From contig NZ_FNLD01000001.1 in NCBI RefSeq assembly GCF_900104085.1, positions 811,195 through 875,194 on the forward strand: DNA of 64,000 nucleotides, given 5' to 3'. The position numbers and the translations under genes are program-made. Origin of the DNA: Pseudoxanthomonas sp. CF125. Lineage in GTDB: Bacteria; Pseudomonadota; Gammaproteobacteria; Xanthomonadales; Xanthomonadaceae. A model generated the notes under the pieces. The model had not been told where the DNA came from. It did not search any database and saw only the letters and a program-made list of their open reading frames with translations. Positions 29,739-38,534 of the stretch are shown piece after piece. The number at the start of each line of letters is the position of its first letter. Positions within the stretch are counted from its first letter, which is position 1.

Positions 29739-30448
29739 CGGAAGGGATCCGGGTCGGCTTCGAACAAGCGCTTGGCCACTACGCGTTCGGATTTTTCGAT
29801 ATCGGCGACGAACGCCTTGCCGTCGCCCAGCGCGGCGAAAGCGGCGAAGCCGCGTTCCAGAAAGCCTTGCAGCTCCGCCAGTCCGCTGGCCTTGGCCGGT
29901 CCGCGCGACAAGCGCAGCAGCATGGCCACGCCGGGCGTCTTCACTGCGCGGGCCAAGCCCACGCCCACGCCCGAGATCAGGTCGATCTGATGCCGGCGCA
30001 AACGCCGGTGTCCCACTTCCCGGTAGGCCTTCCCATACAACTCGGCATCCAGCCGCTTGCGGTTAGGCGCGATGCGCTGCAATTCATCGGCCATGCGCAG
30101 GTCCAGGGCATGGGTAAGCGCGCCCAGTTCGATGCCATCGGCCACCGTTCCCAGCACTGCGGTCGGCAACAGCCGCTGCATCATCGGCAGGACTTTGGCG
30201 ACATTGGCGTCGCGCTTGCTGAAGTCGCGGTCGCCGTAAACGTCGGTCAGAAAGAACAGCGCCGCCGCACGCCGCTGCGGATCGTGGAGAAAATGCTCGA
30301 AACTGGTTTCCAAGCGCTTGGTCTGCCAACTGCGCAGGACCGGCAGCCAACGCAGTCGGTTGCGGGGCTCGCGCTTGTGGTCGTGAAGGGCTTGATGGCA
30401 CGCCAGGCGGCGTCCGAGCCGATCGATCAGGGGATTGCCACGTGCCAT
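29735..30448 (-). CDS. Conserved protein resembling the FFLEELY-motif family
   Basis: A 237-residue soluble, basic, mostly helical protein without signal peptide. The segment RAAALFFLTDVYGDRDFSKRDANVAKVLPMMQRLLP resembles the family named for an FFLEELY motif, here with changed residues. Function is unknown. The start ATG at 30448 (MARGNPLIDRLG) is chosen over a TTG 42 bases upstream. It lies divergent to the patatin gene and convergent to the PHA protein, consistent with, but not proof of, a lipid-storage link. Confidence 0.65.
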   Translation of the reverse strand: MARGNPLIDRLGRRLACHQALHDHKREPRNRLRWLPVLRSWQTKRLETSFEHFLHDPQRRAAALFFLTDVYGDRDFSKRDANVAKVLPMMQRLLPTAVLGTVADGIELGALTHALDLRMADELQRIAPNRKRLDAELYGKAYREVGHRRLRRHQIDLISGVGVGLARAVKTPGVAMLLRLSRGPAKASGLAELQGFLERGFAAFAALGDGKAFVADIEKSERVVAKRLFEADPDPFR

Positions 30449-30577
30449 GCCGGCGATGATCCCGTGCGGGGCCCATGACCGCAAGCGCAATGCGCCCCCC
30501 GGTTCAATCCAAACAACGTTTACAAGCTCTAGACCTTGTCGGCTAAACTCGGATAGTTTTTCGCAAGCGGACCGTGC

Positions 30578-31843
30578 ATGCTCTCACTTCATAGTGCCCA
30601 GAAACGCGGCTCAGGCGGGCGCATCGGCCTTGCCATCGCGGGCGGCGGCCCCATCGGCGGCATGTACGAACTGGGTGCGTTGCGGGCCATGGATGAGGCG
30701 ATGGACGGCCTGGACCTGACCCGCATGGATTGCTATGTAGGCGTCAGTTCGGGCGCTTTCCTCGCCGCGGGCCTGGCCAACCGCATGAGCACCGCCGAAA
30801 TGTGCCGCATCTTCATCACCGGCACCAGCGACGATGCCGAGTTCCGTCCGGAAATATTCCTCAAACCCAACGTGGGCGAGTACCTGCGCCGCGCCGCCAC
30901 CCTGCCCGGTCTGTATGCGGACTGGGCGCGCCGGCTGATGCTCAACCCGCGCAAGGCCACGCGGCTGTCGGACCTGATTTTGCGTTTCGGCGGGCTGGTG
31001 CCGACCGGCCTGTTCGACAGCGAGGGCGTGGAAAGCTTCCTGCGCGACATCTTCACCCGCCGAGGCCGCAGCAACGATTTCCGCACGCTCGGCGCGGATT
31101 TGTTCGTGGTGGCGGTGGACCTGGACAGCGGCGAAGCGGTGCGCTTCGGCGAAAAAGGCTGGGACGGCGTGCCTATCTCGCAGGCCGTGCAGGCAAGCTC
31201 GGCCCTGCCGGGCCTGTATTCCCCCGTGCAGATCAATGGCCGCCATTTCCTCGATGGCGCCCTGCGCCGGACCATGCACGCCTCCACCGTACTGGAACGC
31301 GGCATCGACCTGATGATAGGCATCAATCCGCTGGTGCCCTTCGACGCCGGCAATGCCGCGCCGCAGGCCGGCGAGGAAGAACGGCGCGGCCTGGCCAGCG
31401 GCGGATTGCCCGCCGTGCTGTCGCAGACCCTGCGCACCCTGTTGCAGTCGCGCATGCAGATCGGCATGGAGAAATACCCGCACCAGTTCCCCAACATCGA
31501 CCAATTGGTGTTCGAGCCGAATGCGGAGGACAGCGAGCTGTTCTTCACCAATCTTTTCAGTTTCTCCGCGCGCCACCGCGTCTGCCAGCTCGCCTACCGC
31601 AATACCCTGGCCGACCTGCGCAAACGCGCCGACGTGCTGCGGCCCATGCTGGCCGCGCACGGCATCGGCCTGCGCGAGGAAATCATCAACGACCGCCACC
31701 GCTCCTTGCTGGACGGACTGGACGTGACTCCGCGCATGACCGAAACCACCGCGCGCCTGCGGCGTGCGCTGGACGACGTGGACCAGGTGGTGGCCAAGCG
31801 CCGCGCCCGACGTGCCCCGCGCGCGCTGAAACCGACCGGTTGA
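30578..31843 (+). CDS. Patatin-like phospholipase
   Basis: A 421-residue serine lipid hydrolase. It has the oxyanion loop IAGGGPIGGMYELGAL, the nucleophile motif GVSSG (G-x-S-x-G) and the catalytic Asp in FLDGALRRT, giving the Ser-Asp dyad of patatins. No signal peptide, so probably cytosolic. The gene next door encodes a phasin, which suggests action on storage lipid or polyester granules, but the substrate cannot be told. The C-terminus is Arg/Ala-rich (KRRARRAPRALK). Confidence 0.9.
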   Translation: MLSLHSAQKRGSGGRIGLAIAGGGPIGGMYELGALRAMDEAMDGLDLTRMDCYVGVSSGAFLAAGLANRMSTAEMCRIFITGTSDDAEFRPEIFLKPNVGEYLRRAATLPGLYADWARRLMLNPRKATRLSDLILRFGGLVPTGLFDSEGVESFLRDIFTRRGRSNDFRTLGADLFVVAVDLDSGEAVRFGEKGWDGVPISQAVQASSALPGLYSPVQINGRHFLDGALRRTMHASTVLERGIDLMIGINPLVPFDAGNAAPQAGEEERRGLASGGLPAVLSQTLRTLLQSRMQIGMEKYPHQFPNIDQLVFEPNAEDSELFFTNLFSFSARHRVCQLAYRNTLADLRKRADVLRPMLAAHGIGLREEIINDRHRSLLDGLDVTPRMTETTARLRRALDDVDQVVAKRRARRAPRALKPTG

Positions 31844-31943
31844 AGCGCGGCAAGGCCATCCATCTTCGCGAGCTGGTGTGAAAGCTCTAGACAAGCGGTT
31901 GATTCTTCGGCTTCCTCAATCATTCGATTTGTCGACGGAACCC

Positions 31944-32483
31944 ATGGCCAAGCTGAAGAAAACCGCGCGCAAGACCACCTCCGCGAACAACCCCAACCTG
32001 CAGGCGCAGGCCGAACGTCTTTCCAAGAACCTCGGCGAATCGGCGCAGCAGGTGTGGCTTGCCGGCGTCGGCGCGTTCGGCCGCGCCCAGGCCGAAGGCA
32101 GCAAGCTTTTCGAAACGCTGGTGAAGGAAGGCCTTTCGGTCGAACAGCTCACCCGCAAGGTCGCCGGCGGCAAGGTCGGTGCGGTGCGCGACGCGGTCGA
32201 AAGCACGGTCGGCCAGGCGCGCGAACGCGCCTCCGACACTTGGGACCGCCTGGAAAAAGTGTTCGAAGAACGCGTACAGCGCGCGCTGCGTCGCCTGGAA
32301 GTGCCCAGCCGCGAGGACCTCAGCGCCCTGATCGACCGCGTGGATTCGTTGAACGGGGAGCTGCGCAAACTCGGTGGCGCCGCCGCGCCGCGCAAGACCG
32401 CCGCAAAGAAGGCCGCGACCAGGAAACCCGCAGCGAAAAAGGCCGCACCGGCCAGCAAGCGCGCGCGCAAAGCGGCTAAATAA
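31944..32483 (+). CDS. Phasin family protein with histone H1-like tail (PhaF/PhaI-like)
   Basis: A 179-residue PHA granule-associated protein. The phasin core (~25-145) has amphipathic helices (QQVWLAGVGAFGRAQAEGSKLFETLVKEG) and a coiled-coil segment (DLSALIDRVDSLNGELRKL). The C-terminal ~35 residues are AAKKA/KPAAKKA repeats, as in PhaF of pseudomonads, which binds DNA and helps segregate granules. The ATG at 31944 is favoured; an upstream GTG-started frame lacks support. It is followed by a long stem terminator. Confidence 0.87.
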   Translation: MAKLKKTARKTTSANNPNLQAQAERLSKNLGESAQQVWLAGVGAFGRAQAEGSKLFETLVKEGLSVEQLTRKVAGGKVGAVRDAVESTVGQARERASDTWDRLEKVFEERVQRALRRLEVPSREDLSALIDRVDSLNGELRKLGGAAAPRKTAAKKAATRKPAAKKAAPASKRARKAAK

Positions 32484-32560
32484 GCCGCGACTAAACCGCA
32501 GCACACACTGCTCCCAAAAAATTGTTGCAAGGCACAATATAAAGCGTAACAATCGTTACT

Positions 32561-32627
32561 AGCCCGCCAGTCCACTCGAAGTACGTATGCTCCCCTCCCC
32601 TTACGACTTCGGACTGGCGGGCTTTTT
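32561..32627 (+). terminator. Terminator after the phasin gene
   Basis: AGCCCGCCAGTCC (32561-32573) pairs with GGACTGGCGGGCT (32611-32623), followed by TTTT. The 13-bp stem encloses an unusual 37-base loop, so it may also be a small structured RNA end. Confidence 0.7.
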
Positions 32628-32703
32628 CGTGCCCGTAAGCAAATCGGCGCCATCGGGTGCTGGCGTAGAATGTGAGTTTCCTCGTATCGCTTGAAAGGTA
32701 ATC

Positions 32704-33720
32704 ATGCCCGCCTGGTTGTTCGGATCGGTCATTACGCTCCTGGTGGGTGCCGTTACCACTGCTTATCTCTGGCTTGTCCGCCGGCGCGACGATGAAACCG
32801 CGGCCGGCTTGCTGGCGCTTGCCGGAATGCGCTGGCGCGATTTTTCCCGCCTGATCCTGGAAGCCATGGAGCTGCGCGGGCTGGGGCGCATTCCCATCGC
32901 AAACGAAGACAGCCAGGAGCATGGCTCCAGTTTCCTGCTCTCCGGCCAGGGCAAGCAGCTGTTGCTGGCCTGCAAGCATGGTTCGGCCTACCGCATCGGT
33001 TCCGCCGCCGTCGACGAATTCGCTTCCGAGATCCGCCTGCGCGGCGTGCAGGGCGGGATCCTGGTGACCGAGGGCGTGCTGGACAAGGGCGGCGTGGAAA
33101 AAGCGGCCCGGTACAACATCGAAGTCATCGATGGCCCCCTGCTCTGGCCAACGGTCAAGCCGATGGTGGAAGGCAACCTGCAGCGCCGCATCGTCGGCAA
33201 TGCCTCATCCCGCGCGCGCCGCCACATCGGCATCGCCTGGCTGGGAGCGTTCACCCTGGGGCTGGCGTCGGCGTTGGCTTTTCCAGGCGTACTGGCCCCC
33301 GAATCGGCGCCGGTGCCGACTCCAGCATCGGCTGCTCCCGCGACGCCCGCCGCGGAGACCGGCAAACCTGCCATTGCACCCGCCGCCCCTGCATCCGGCA
33401 TTGCGACGGCACCCAAGCCTGCGCCTGCGCCTGCGACCACAGCACCCGCCGCCGGCGCTACCGCAGCTGCGACCGAAGCCGACACCGAAAAGCACCGTGC
33501 GGAAATCTCCAGGAAATTGTCCAAGACTCCGGGCATCAGCCGCGGCGTCTGGATATCGCGCTCGACCCTTGCCGTGGACCGCATCGTCCCCGAACAAGAC
33601 GCCTGGCCGCTGGTCTGCAGCCAGCTGAAGGCCTACCCCGATCTGGAGTTCACCCGGGTGCAGATGAATCCACCCCAGGGCAGCACCGATCAAGTTCGCT
33701 GGCGGCAGTGCCCGCTTTAA
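32704..33720 (+). CDS. Membrane protein with Mrr-type restriction-endonuclease-like domain
   Basis: A 338-residue protein: N-terminal helix (WLFGSVITLLVGAVTTAYLWLV), a ~120-residue domain resembling the Mrr/NERD nuclease fold (GMRWRDFSRLILEAMELRGLG; HGSSFLLSGQGKQLLLACKHG; GVQGGILVTEGVLD; YNIEVIDGPLLW), a second helix (~180-202), an Ala/Pro/Thr linker, and a ~75-residue C-terminal domain. The catalytic pattern looks degenerate: the usual acidic residue before FLL is Ser, and the Q-x-K is A-CK. It is therefore probably a structural or sensing relative rather than a nuclease. It is conserved in Xanthomonads as far as I recall. Confidence 0.7.
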   Translation: MPAWLFGSVITLLVGAVTTAYLWLVRRRDDETAAGLLALAGMRWRDFSRLILEAMELRGLGRIPIANEDSQEHGSSFLLSGQGKQLLLACKHGSAYRIGSAAVDEFASEIRLRGVQGGILVTEGVLDKGGVEKAARYNIEVIDGPLLWPTVKPMVEGNLQRRIVGNASSRARRHIGIAWLGAFTLGLASALAFPGVLAPESAPVPTPASAAPATPAAETGKPAIAPAAPASGIATAPKPAPAPATTAPAAGATAAATEADTEKHRAEISRKLSKTPGISRGVWISRSTLAVDRIVPEQDAWPLVCSQLKAYPDLEFTRVQMNPPQGSTDQVRWRQCPL

Positions 33721-33779
33721 CGGAAGCGCCGCTTCAAGAGCCTGTCCAAGATCTCTGAAATATCTCGTAAAAGAGATCC

Positions 33780-33878
33780 GTCGTCCCCGCGAAGGCGGGG
33801 ACCTAGTGTCTTTCGTACCGCGACCATAGGTTTGCAGAAAGCTTAAGTCGCTGGATCCCCGCGTTCGCGGGGACGACG
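33780..33878. repeat. Inverted repeat pair (TCGTCCCCGCGAAGGCGGGG family)
   Basis: Left unit 33780-33807 and right unit 33852-33878 are in opposite orientation, between convergent genes. The same family occurs at 20969 and 38373. Confidence 0.8.
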
Positions 33879-33898
33879 AGCCACGGCAGGCAGTGCGG

Positions 33899-35887
33899 CT
33901 ACCAGTGCACGCCGCGCATCAGCGAAGCGAATGCGATCTGCTCCTGGCTGGGCGCCGATTCCTTCAGCGCCTTGCGGTCGCCCTTGGCGGCGGCCGAATC
34001 GGGGAACAGTTCGAACGCCGTGCTCATGATCACCTCATAAGCCTTGGGCGCCACGGCGTTGATCAACGCCGAGAAAATGCCAAGGCGCGTGGCGATGCGG
34101 CTTGGTTTCTCGATGATGGCTTTCACCAGCAGGTCCGCAGCCTCTTCCGGAGTCAGCGTAGGCACGCTGTCGTACATCTTGGTCGGCGCGATCATCGGCG
34201 TCTTCACCAGCGGCATGTTGATGGTGGTGAAGCTGATGCCCTTGCCCGACAGCTCGCCCTGCGCGCAGCGGCTGAAGGCGTCCAGCGCCGCTTTCGACGC
34301 CACGTACGCCGAGAAACGCGGCGAACTGGCCAGCACGCCGATCGAGCTGATGTTGATGATGTGGCCCTTGCGGCGATGGGTCATGGTGGGCATGAAGCCC
34401 ATGATCAGGCGGATGCTGCCGAAATAGTTCAGCTGCATGGTGCGTTCGAAATCGTGGAAGCGGTCGTAGCTGGCCTCGATGGAACGGCGGATCGAGCGTC
34501 CCGCGTTGTTGATCAGGATATCGACGTGGCCATGCTCTTCCAGCACCAGTTTCACCAGCCGGTCGCAGTCGGCCATGTCGGCCAGGTCCGCGGTGTAGGC
34601 GAAGACCTTGCCGCCGGCTTTCTTCATTTCGTCGCGGGCCTTGAACAGCTCTTCTTCGCCACGCGCGACGATTACGGTTATCGCGCCGGCCTCGGCCACG
34701 CGCTGCGCGGTGGACAGGCCGATGCCCGACGAACCGCCGGTGATCACCACCACCTTGTTGCGCACCTTGCCCTTCAGGGTGCGGTCGATGAACAGGTCTG
34801 GGTCCAGGTGCCGTTCCCAGTAGTCCCACAACCGCCATGCGTAACCTTCCAGCTTGGGCACCGCGATGCCGCTGCCCTTGAGCGCGCGCTCGGCTTCGCG
34901 GCTGTCGAAACGGGTGGGATAGGTGATGAACTTCAGCACTTCCTTCGGAATCTTGAAGTCGCGCAGCAACATGCCGATGAAACGCTTCACCGGCGGCAAG
35001 TTGCCGACCGCGCCGCGGATGCCGCTGGGCACGAAGGCGAACATGCGCGCATCCACGCGCATGGTCATCTCCGGCGCATGGCCGGCGCGGGCGAAGGCGT
35101 TCAGCACTTCGCCCACGCGCATGGGTTCCGGATCGGTAAGGTGGAAGGTGTGGCCGTCCAGCTTGGGCTTGTGCGCGATGTGGTCCATGGCGTCGGCCAC
35201 GTAATCCACCGGCACGATATTGATGCGTCCGCCCTCGATACCCAGCACCGGCATCCACGGCGGCAGCGTCTCGCGCAGTTTCTTGATCAGGGTGAAGAAG
35301 TAATAGGGGCCGTCGATCTTGTCGATTTCGCCGGTTTGCGAATGGCCGACCACCATGCCGGGGCGGTAGATGCGCCATGGCAGGCGCTTCTCGTTGCGCA
35401 CCAGCCCTTCCGAATCGTGCTTGGTGCGCAGATAAGGATCGTCCAGGCCCTCGGCCTCGTCGAACATGTCTTCGCGGAAGATGCCCGGGTACAGGCCGGC
35501 GGCCGCGATGGAGCTGGTGTGGTGGAAGGTTCCGGCCTTGATGGCCGCCGCCAGATCCAGCGCATGCTGGGTGCCGTCGATATTGGCGGCGCGCTGGGCT
35601 TCGGCGCTGGCGGCCAGGTCGTAGATGGCGGCCAGATGGAAGAAATGTTTCACCTTCCCCGACAGCGTACGCAGTTGGCCTGGCGTGAGCCCGCACTTGG
35701 GCTTGGTCATGTCGCCGTAGACCACGCTGACGCGTTTGAGGTCCCAGCCCGCCTTCTTGGCGATGGCGTCGAATTTCTTCTGCGAATCCTTGCGGACCAG
35801 GACATATACAGTCCCGCTGCGCTTGAGCAGGTTGGTGACCAGGTAGCGGCCGATGAATCCTGTGGCGCCGGTGACGAAATAACTCAT
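33899..35887 (-). CDS. Two-domain reductase: acyl-CoA reductase-like extended SDR fused to classical SDR
   Basis: A 662-residue cytosolic NAD(P)H enzyme. The N-terminal half (~1-365) is an extended SDR of the fatty acyl-CoA reductase/thioester reductase type: YFVTGATGFIGRYLV, a YxxxK-like catalytic region, and RPGMVVGHS. The C-terminal half (~375-600) is a classical SDR with VVITGGSSGIGLS, DILINNAGRS, and YVASKAALDAF (Tyr-x3-Lys). Such fusions (for example Rv3391-type proteins and Marinobacter reductases) reduce fatty acyl-CoA to aldehyde or alcohol, so a role in wax or ether lipid precursors is likely but not certain. It is divergent from the acyl-CoA-binding protein gene, which fits. Confidence 0.82.
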   Translation of the reverse strand: MSYFVTGATGFIGRYLVTNLLKRSGTVYVLVRKDSQKKFDAIAKKAGWDLKRVSVVYGDMTKPKCGLTPGQLRTLSGKVKHFFHLAAIYDLAASAEAQRAANIDGTQHALDLAAAIKAGTFHHTSSIAAAGLYPGIFREDMFDEAEGLDDPYLRTKHDSEGLVRNEKRLPWRIYRPGMVVGHSQTGEIDKIDGPYYFFTLIKKLRETLPPWMPVLGIEGGRINIVPVDYVADAMDHIAHKPKLDGHTFHLTDPEPMRVGEVLNAFARAGHAPEMTMRVDARMFAFVPSGIRGAVGNLPPVKRFIGMLLRDFKIPKEVLKFITYPTRFDSREAERALKGSGIAVPKLEGYAWRLWDYWERHLDPDLFIDRTLKGKVRNKVVVITGGSSGIGLSTAQRVAEAGAITVIVARGEEELFKARDEMKKAGGKVFAYTADLADMADCDRLVKLVLEEHGHVDILINNAGRSIRRSIEASYDRFHDFERTMQLNYFGSIRLIMGFMPTMTHRRKGHIINISSIGVLASSPRFSAYVASKAALDAFSRCAQGELSGKGISFTTINMPLVKTPMIAPTKMYDSVPTLTPEEAADLLVKAIIEKPSRIATRLGIFSALINAVAPKAYEVIMSTAFELFPDSAAAKGDRKALKESAPSQEQIAFASLMRGVHW

Positions 35888-36050
35888 GTGCGGTCTATCC
35901 CTGGTGTTTGGGCGCGGCCCCTCCGCTGCGCCCCTGCGGCCTAAGTTGCCAGAGATGGCGCTGTTCGACAATGCCGCCGCGTATGGAATGGCATTGACCC
36001 GTCCTGCCCCTCGTGGTGTGATGCGCGCGATCACTGGGAGGGATCTTTAC

Positions 36051-36308
36051 ATGGCAGATCTGAAAAGCAGCTTCGAACAGGCATCCAAGGCGATCCAGGG
36101 CCTGTCCGAACGTCCGGACAACGACACTCTGCTGCGCCTGTATGCGCTGTACAAGCAGGGTTCGGAAGGCGACATCAGCGGCGACAAGCCGGGGTTCTTC
36201 GATTTCGTCGGCACCGCCAAGTACGAAGCCTGGGCCAAGCTGAAGGGCACTTCGCAGGAAGAGGCGCAAAAGAAGTACGTGGATCTGGTGAAGAAGCTGA
36301 CCGCCTGA
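36051..36308 (+). CDS. Acyl-CoA-binding protein
   Basis: An 85-residue ACBP: binds medium and long-chain acyl-CoA and buffers or delivers it to enzymes. Signature residues: LYALYKQGSEGDISGDKPGFFDF, then AKYEAWAKLKGTSQEEAQKKYV. The ribosome binding site GGGAGGG sits 8-14 bases upstream. ACBPs are patchily distributed in bacteria. The acyl-CoA reductase-like gene is divergent (163-base gap) and a TetR gene follows at 22 bases, making a plausible acyl-CoA module. Confidence 0.94.
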   Translation: MADLKSSFEQASKAIQGLSERPDNDTLLRLYALYKQGSEGDISGDKPGFFDFVGTAKYEAWAKLKGTSQEEAQKKYVDLVKKLTA

Positions 36309-36330
36309 CCCGGCGCCGGATTAGATCCTG

Positions 36331-36957
36331 GTGGCACGCGATACGCGCCAACGCATCCTCGATGCCTCGCTTGCGATGTTCAACACGCAGGGCGAGCCAC
36401 ACGTCACCACCAACCACATCGCCGACGAGCTGGAGATCAGCCCGGGCAATCTGTACTACCACTTCCGCAACAAGGACGACATCATCGAGCAGCTGTTCGC
36501 GCGCTATGAAGAGCGCATGGACGCGGCCCTGGCGACGCCGTCCGGACGCCTGCCGGAACTGGAAGACATCTGGCTGCAGTTGCATCTGGTGTTCGAGTGC
36601 ATCTGGGACTACCGGTTCCTGTACCGCGACCTGGTCGAGATCCTCAGCCGCAACCGGCGCATCCGCATGCGTTTCGCGCGCATCCTCAAGCGCGCCGACG
36701 ACAGCGCGCACGCGGTGATGCGCGGCCTGTCGCAGGCCGGCATCATGCGCGCCTCGGCCGCGGAACTGGCCGGCACCGCCACCAACGTGCTGGTCATCGC
36801 CACTTTCTGGCTCAACTACGCCGCCGCCCGCGGCGACAAGGACGAACAGGTCGCAATCCGCCATGGCATCGTACAGGTGATGATGCTGCTGGCTCCGTTC
36901 CTGCGCGATGCGGAGCGGGTGCATTTGAATACGTTGACGCAGGCTTATCTGGATTAG
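36331..36957 (+). CDS. TetR/AcrR family transcriptional regulator
   Basis: A 208-residue TetR-type repressor starting with GTG: HTH in RQRILDASLAMFNTQGEPHVTTNHIADELEISPGNLYYHFRNKDDI, then an all-helical ligand domain. YYHFRNKDDII is family-diagnostic. It is co-directional with and 22 bases after the acyl-CoA-binding protein, so it may sense acyl-CoA and control the divergent reductase/ACBP pair (inference). Confidence 0.9.
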   Translation: MARDTRQRILDASLAMFNTQGEPHVTTNHIADELEISPGNLYYHFRNKDDIIEQLFARYEERMDAALATPSGRLPELEDIWLQLHLVFECIWDYRFLYRDLVEILSRNRRIRMRFARILKRADDSAHAVMRGLSQAGIMRASAAELAGTATNVLVIATFWLNYAAARGDKDEQVAIRHGIVQVMMLLAPFLRDAERVHLNTLTQAYLD

Positions 36958-36963
36958 AACGCG

Positions 36964-37887
36964 GTGCTGTCCACGAGGTTCATTCGCGAACTGACTCTGG
37001 CATCGCCACAGAACGCGGACAGTGCCCGGCACATCAGCGCGGCGAGCGGCATGGTCGTCGTCGGCAGGTTCCTCTATGTAATTGCTGACGATGAGCTTCA
37101 TTTGGGCGTGTTCGACAATAGTGGAATCGGAGCCGGCACGCTGGTCCGGCTTTTCCCTGGCGAGCTCCCCGATGCCTCTGCCGAACGCAAAGCGCTCAAG
37201 CCCGACCTCGAAGCGCTTGTCCGGCTACCGAGCTTTCCCGGATATCCGCATGGCGCTCTGCTGGCGCTTGCTTCGGGGTCCAGGCCCAACCGGCGTACCG
37301 GCGCCGTAGTGAAGCTCGACGAATCCGGCCTCATTGCCGGAGAGCCATGTCCATGCGACCTGACGCCCTTCTACTCATCTCTGGAGAGCAAGTTCCCTGC
37401 CTTGAACATCGAAGGTGCCGTGGTGGTCGCAGATGAGCTGGTACTTCTCCAGCGCGGAAGCAAGGCGCAGCCGGAAAGCGCGTTGATTTCGTTTTCTTTG
37501 TGCGAAATCTTCCGCGCGACGAATCCCGAAACCGCAAATGTCTCCCAAGTTGCCGCAAGTCACGTACGGTTCTTTGACCTTGGCGCGATCGAAGGTGCCC
37601 CGCTCTCTTTCACTGATGGCACAGCCCTGCCTGACGGCCGGTTCGTATTCAGCGCAGTCGCGGAAAACACGGAAGACAGTTATCAGGATGGTCCCTGCGT
37701 AGGCGCCGCCATTGGAATCATCGGAACCGATGACCGTGTGGAAACCATGCTTCGGCTCGAACCTACCGAAAAGGTCGAAGGCATCCATGCGACAGTCGAA
37801 GGCGACCGCATAAGCCTGCTCCTGGTGACCGATGCGGACGATGCAAGCGTACCAGCGAAACTGCTGATAGCTGAGATTCCTGTTTAA
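36964..37887 (+). CDS. Conserved beta-propeller-like protein (DUF6929-like)
   Basis: A 307-residue protein without signal peptide, beta-rich, with repeated blades (GMVVVGRFLYVIADDELHLGVF; IEGAVVVADELVLLQRGS; LPDGRFVFSAVAEN). It resembles the DUF6929 group; function is unknown. It starts at a GTG 6 bases after the TetR stop. Codon choice and GC look lower than in neighbouring genes, which may mean later acquisition together with the following VOC gene (visual impression only). Confidence 0.6.
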   Translation: MLSTRFIRELTLASPQNADSARHISAASGMVVVGRFLYVIADDELHLGVFDNSGIGAGTLVRLFPGELPDASAERKALKPDLEALVRLPSFPGYPHGALLALASGSRPNRRTGAVVKLDESGLIAGEPCPCDLTPFYSSLESKFPALNIEGAVVVADELVLLQRGSKAQPESALISFSLCEIFRATNPETANVSQVAASHVRFFDLGAIEGAPLSFTDGTALPDGRFVFSAVAENTEDSYQDGPCVGAAIGIIGTDDRVETMLRLEPTEKVEGIHATVEGDRISLLLVTDADDASVPAKLLIAEIPV

Positions 37888-37898
37888 AGGAGGGCCAG

Positions 37899-38267
37899 AT
37901 GGCGATCACAGGCATAATCCCGCAACTGCGTACGACCGACATGGCCTCGTCCATCCGTTTCTATACGCAGAAGCTCGGGTTCTCCGTCGAGTTCAACTAC
38001 CAGGATTTCTATACTGGGATTCGCACAGGCAGCCAGGTTTTCCATCTGAAGCTTGTCGATGATAAGGACCCCTCGATTCCGTATGTCGACCAGGGCGGGC
38101 ATTTCCATCTCTATCTTCAGACCAATGACGTGATCGAGTTCGCTGCGAAACTAAAGGCGAAAGATGTCCTCCTGGTAGAAGACGTGCACGAAACACCCTG
38201 GAATACGAGAGAGGTCGTCATCCACGACGACCAGGGCCACACTTTGTATATCGGCGAGCCGTTGTAG
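37899..38267 (+). CDS. VOC (glyoxalase/bleomycin-resistance) family protein
   Basis: A 122-residue vicinal-oxygen-chelate fold protein with two beta-alpha-beta3 modules: PQLRTTDMASSIRFYTQKLGF, HFHLYLQTNDV, VVIHDDQGHTLYIGEPL. These include possible metal ligands (His, Glu). Members are lyases, dioxygenases or drug-binding proteins; the substrate cannot be deduced. It starts 11 bases after the preceding gene with AAGGAGG upstream, so they form one unit. Confidence 0.85.
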   Translation: MAITGIIPQLRTTDMASSIRFYTQKLGFSVEFNYQDFYTGIRTGSQVFHLKLVDDKDPSIPYVDQGGHFHLYLQTNDVIEFAAKLKAKDVLLVEDVHETPWNTREVVIHDDQGHTLYIGEPL

Positions 38268-38300
38268 CCGGCGATCATTCACCGATGCAAGGAGGTTTCC

Positions 38301-38477
38301 ATGAGTCAACCCGCAAAGAAGACCGCTAAGAAGCCCGCCAAGAGCGCCGCAGCCACCAGCACCATCGACTCGTCGTCCCCGCGAAGGCGGGGATCCAGTG
38401 TCTTTCATGCCGCGACTTCACGCTTTGCAGAAAAGCCAAGAGCTAAAGTCCCTGGATCCCCGCCTTCGCGGGGATGA
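38301..38477 (+). pseudogene. Short Lys/Ala-rich ORF, probably truncated by a repeat
   Basis: A perfect ribosome binding site (AAGGAGG, 6 bases before ATG) starts a 58-codon frame: MSQPAKKTAKKPAKSAAATS, then residues encoded by an inverted-repeat unit (SSPRRRG... to GSPPSRG) and a stop inside the second unit. The first ~24 codons look like a genuine gene start of an H1-tail-like protein; the rest is repeat translated in frame. Most likely a gene interrupted by repeat insertion, or a small basic peptide recruited from it. No homologue is recognised. Confidence 0.45.
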
Positions 38478-38478
38478 C
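38373..38478. repeat. Inverted repeat pair (TCGTCCCCGCGAAGGCGGGG family)
   Basis: Units 38373-38398 and about 38452-38478, opposite orientation, embedded in the short Lys/Ala-rich reading frame. Confidence 0.8.
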
Positions 38479-38534
38479 GGGACTATTTTTCCGGACTATT
38501 GAAAACTCTTGAACGGGTTCTTTCTGAATCCTGA

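Noticed and set aside
30591..31894. Large antisense frame opposite the patatin gene
   Set aside because: Mirror of a gene with an intact GxSxG/DGA dyad.
32704..33720. Active restriction-modification system
   Set aside because: No methylase nearby, catalytic residues appear lost, and the domain is membrane-anchored.
34035..35696. 553-codon alternative frame within the two-domain reductase
   Set aside because: Arg/His/Pro-rich translation without motifs; the reductase frame has all SDR signatures.
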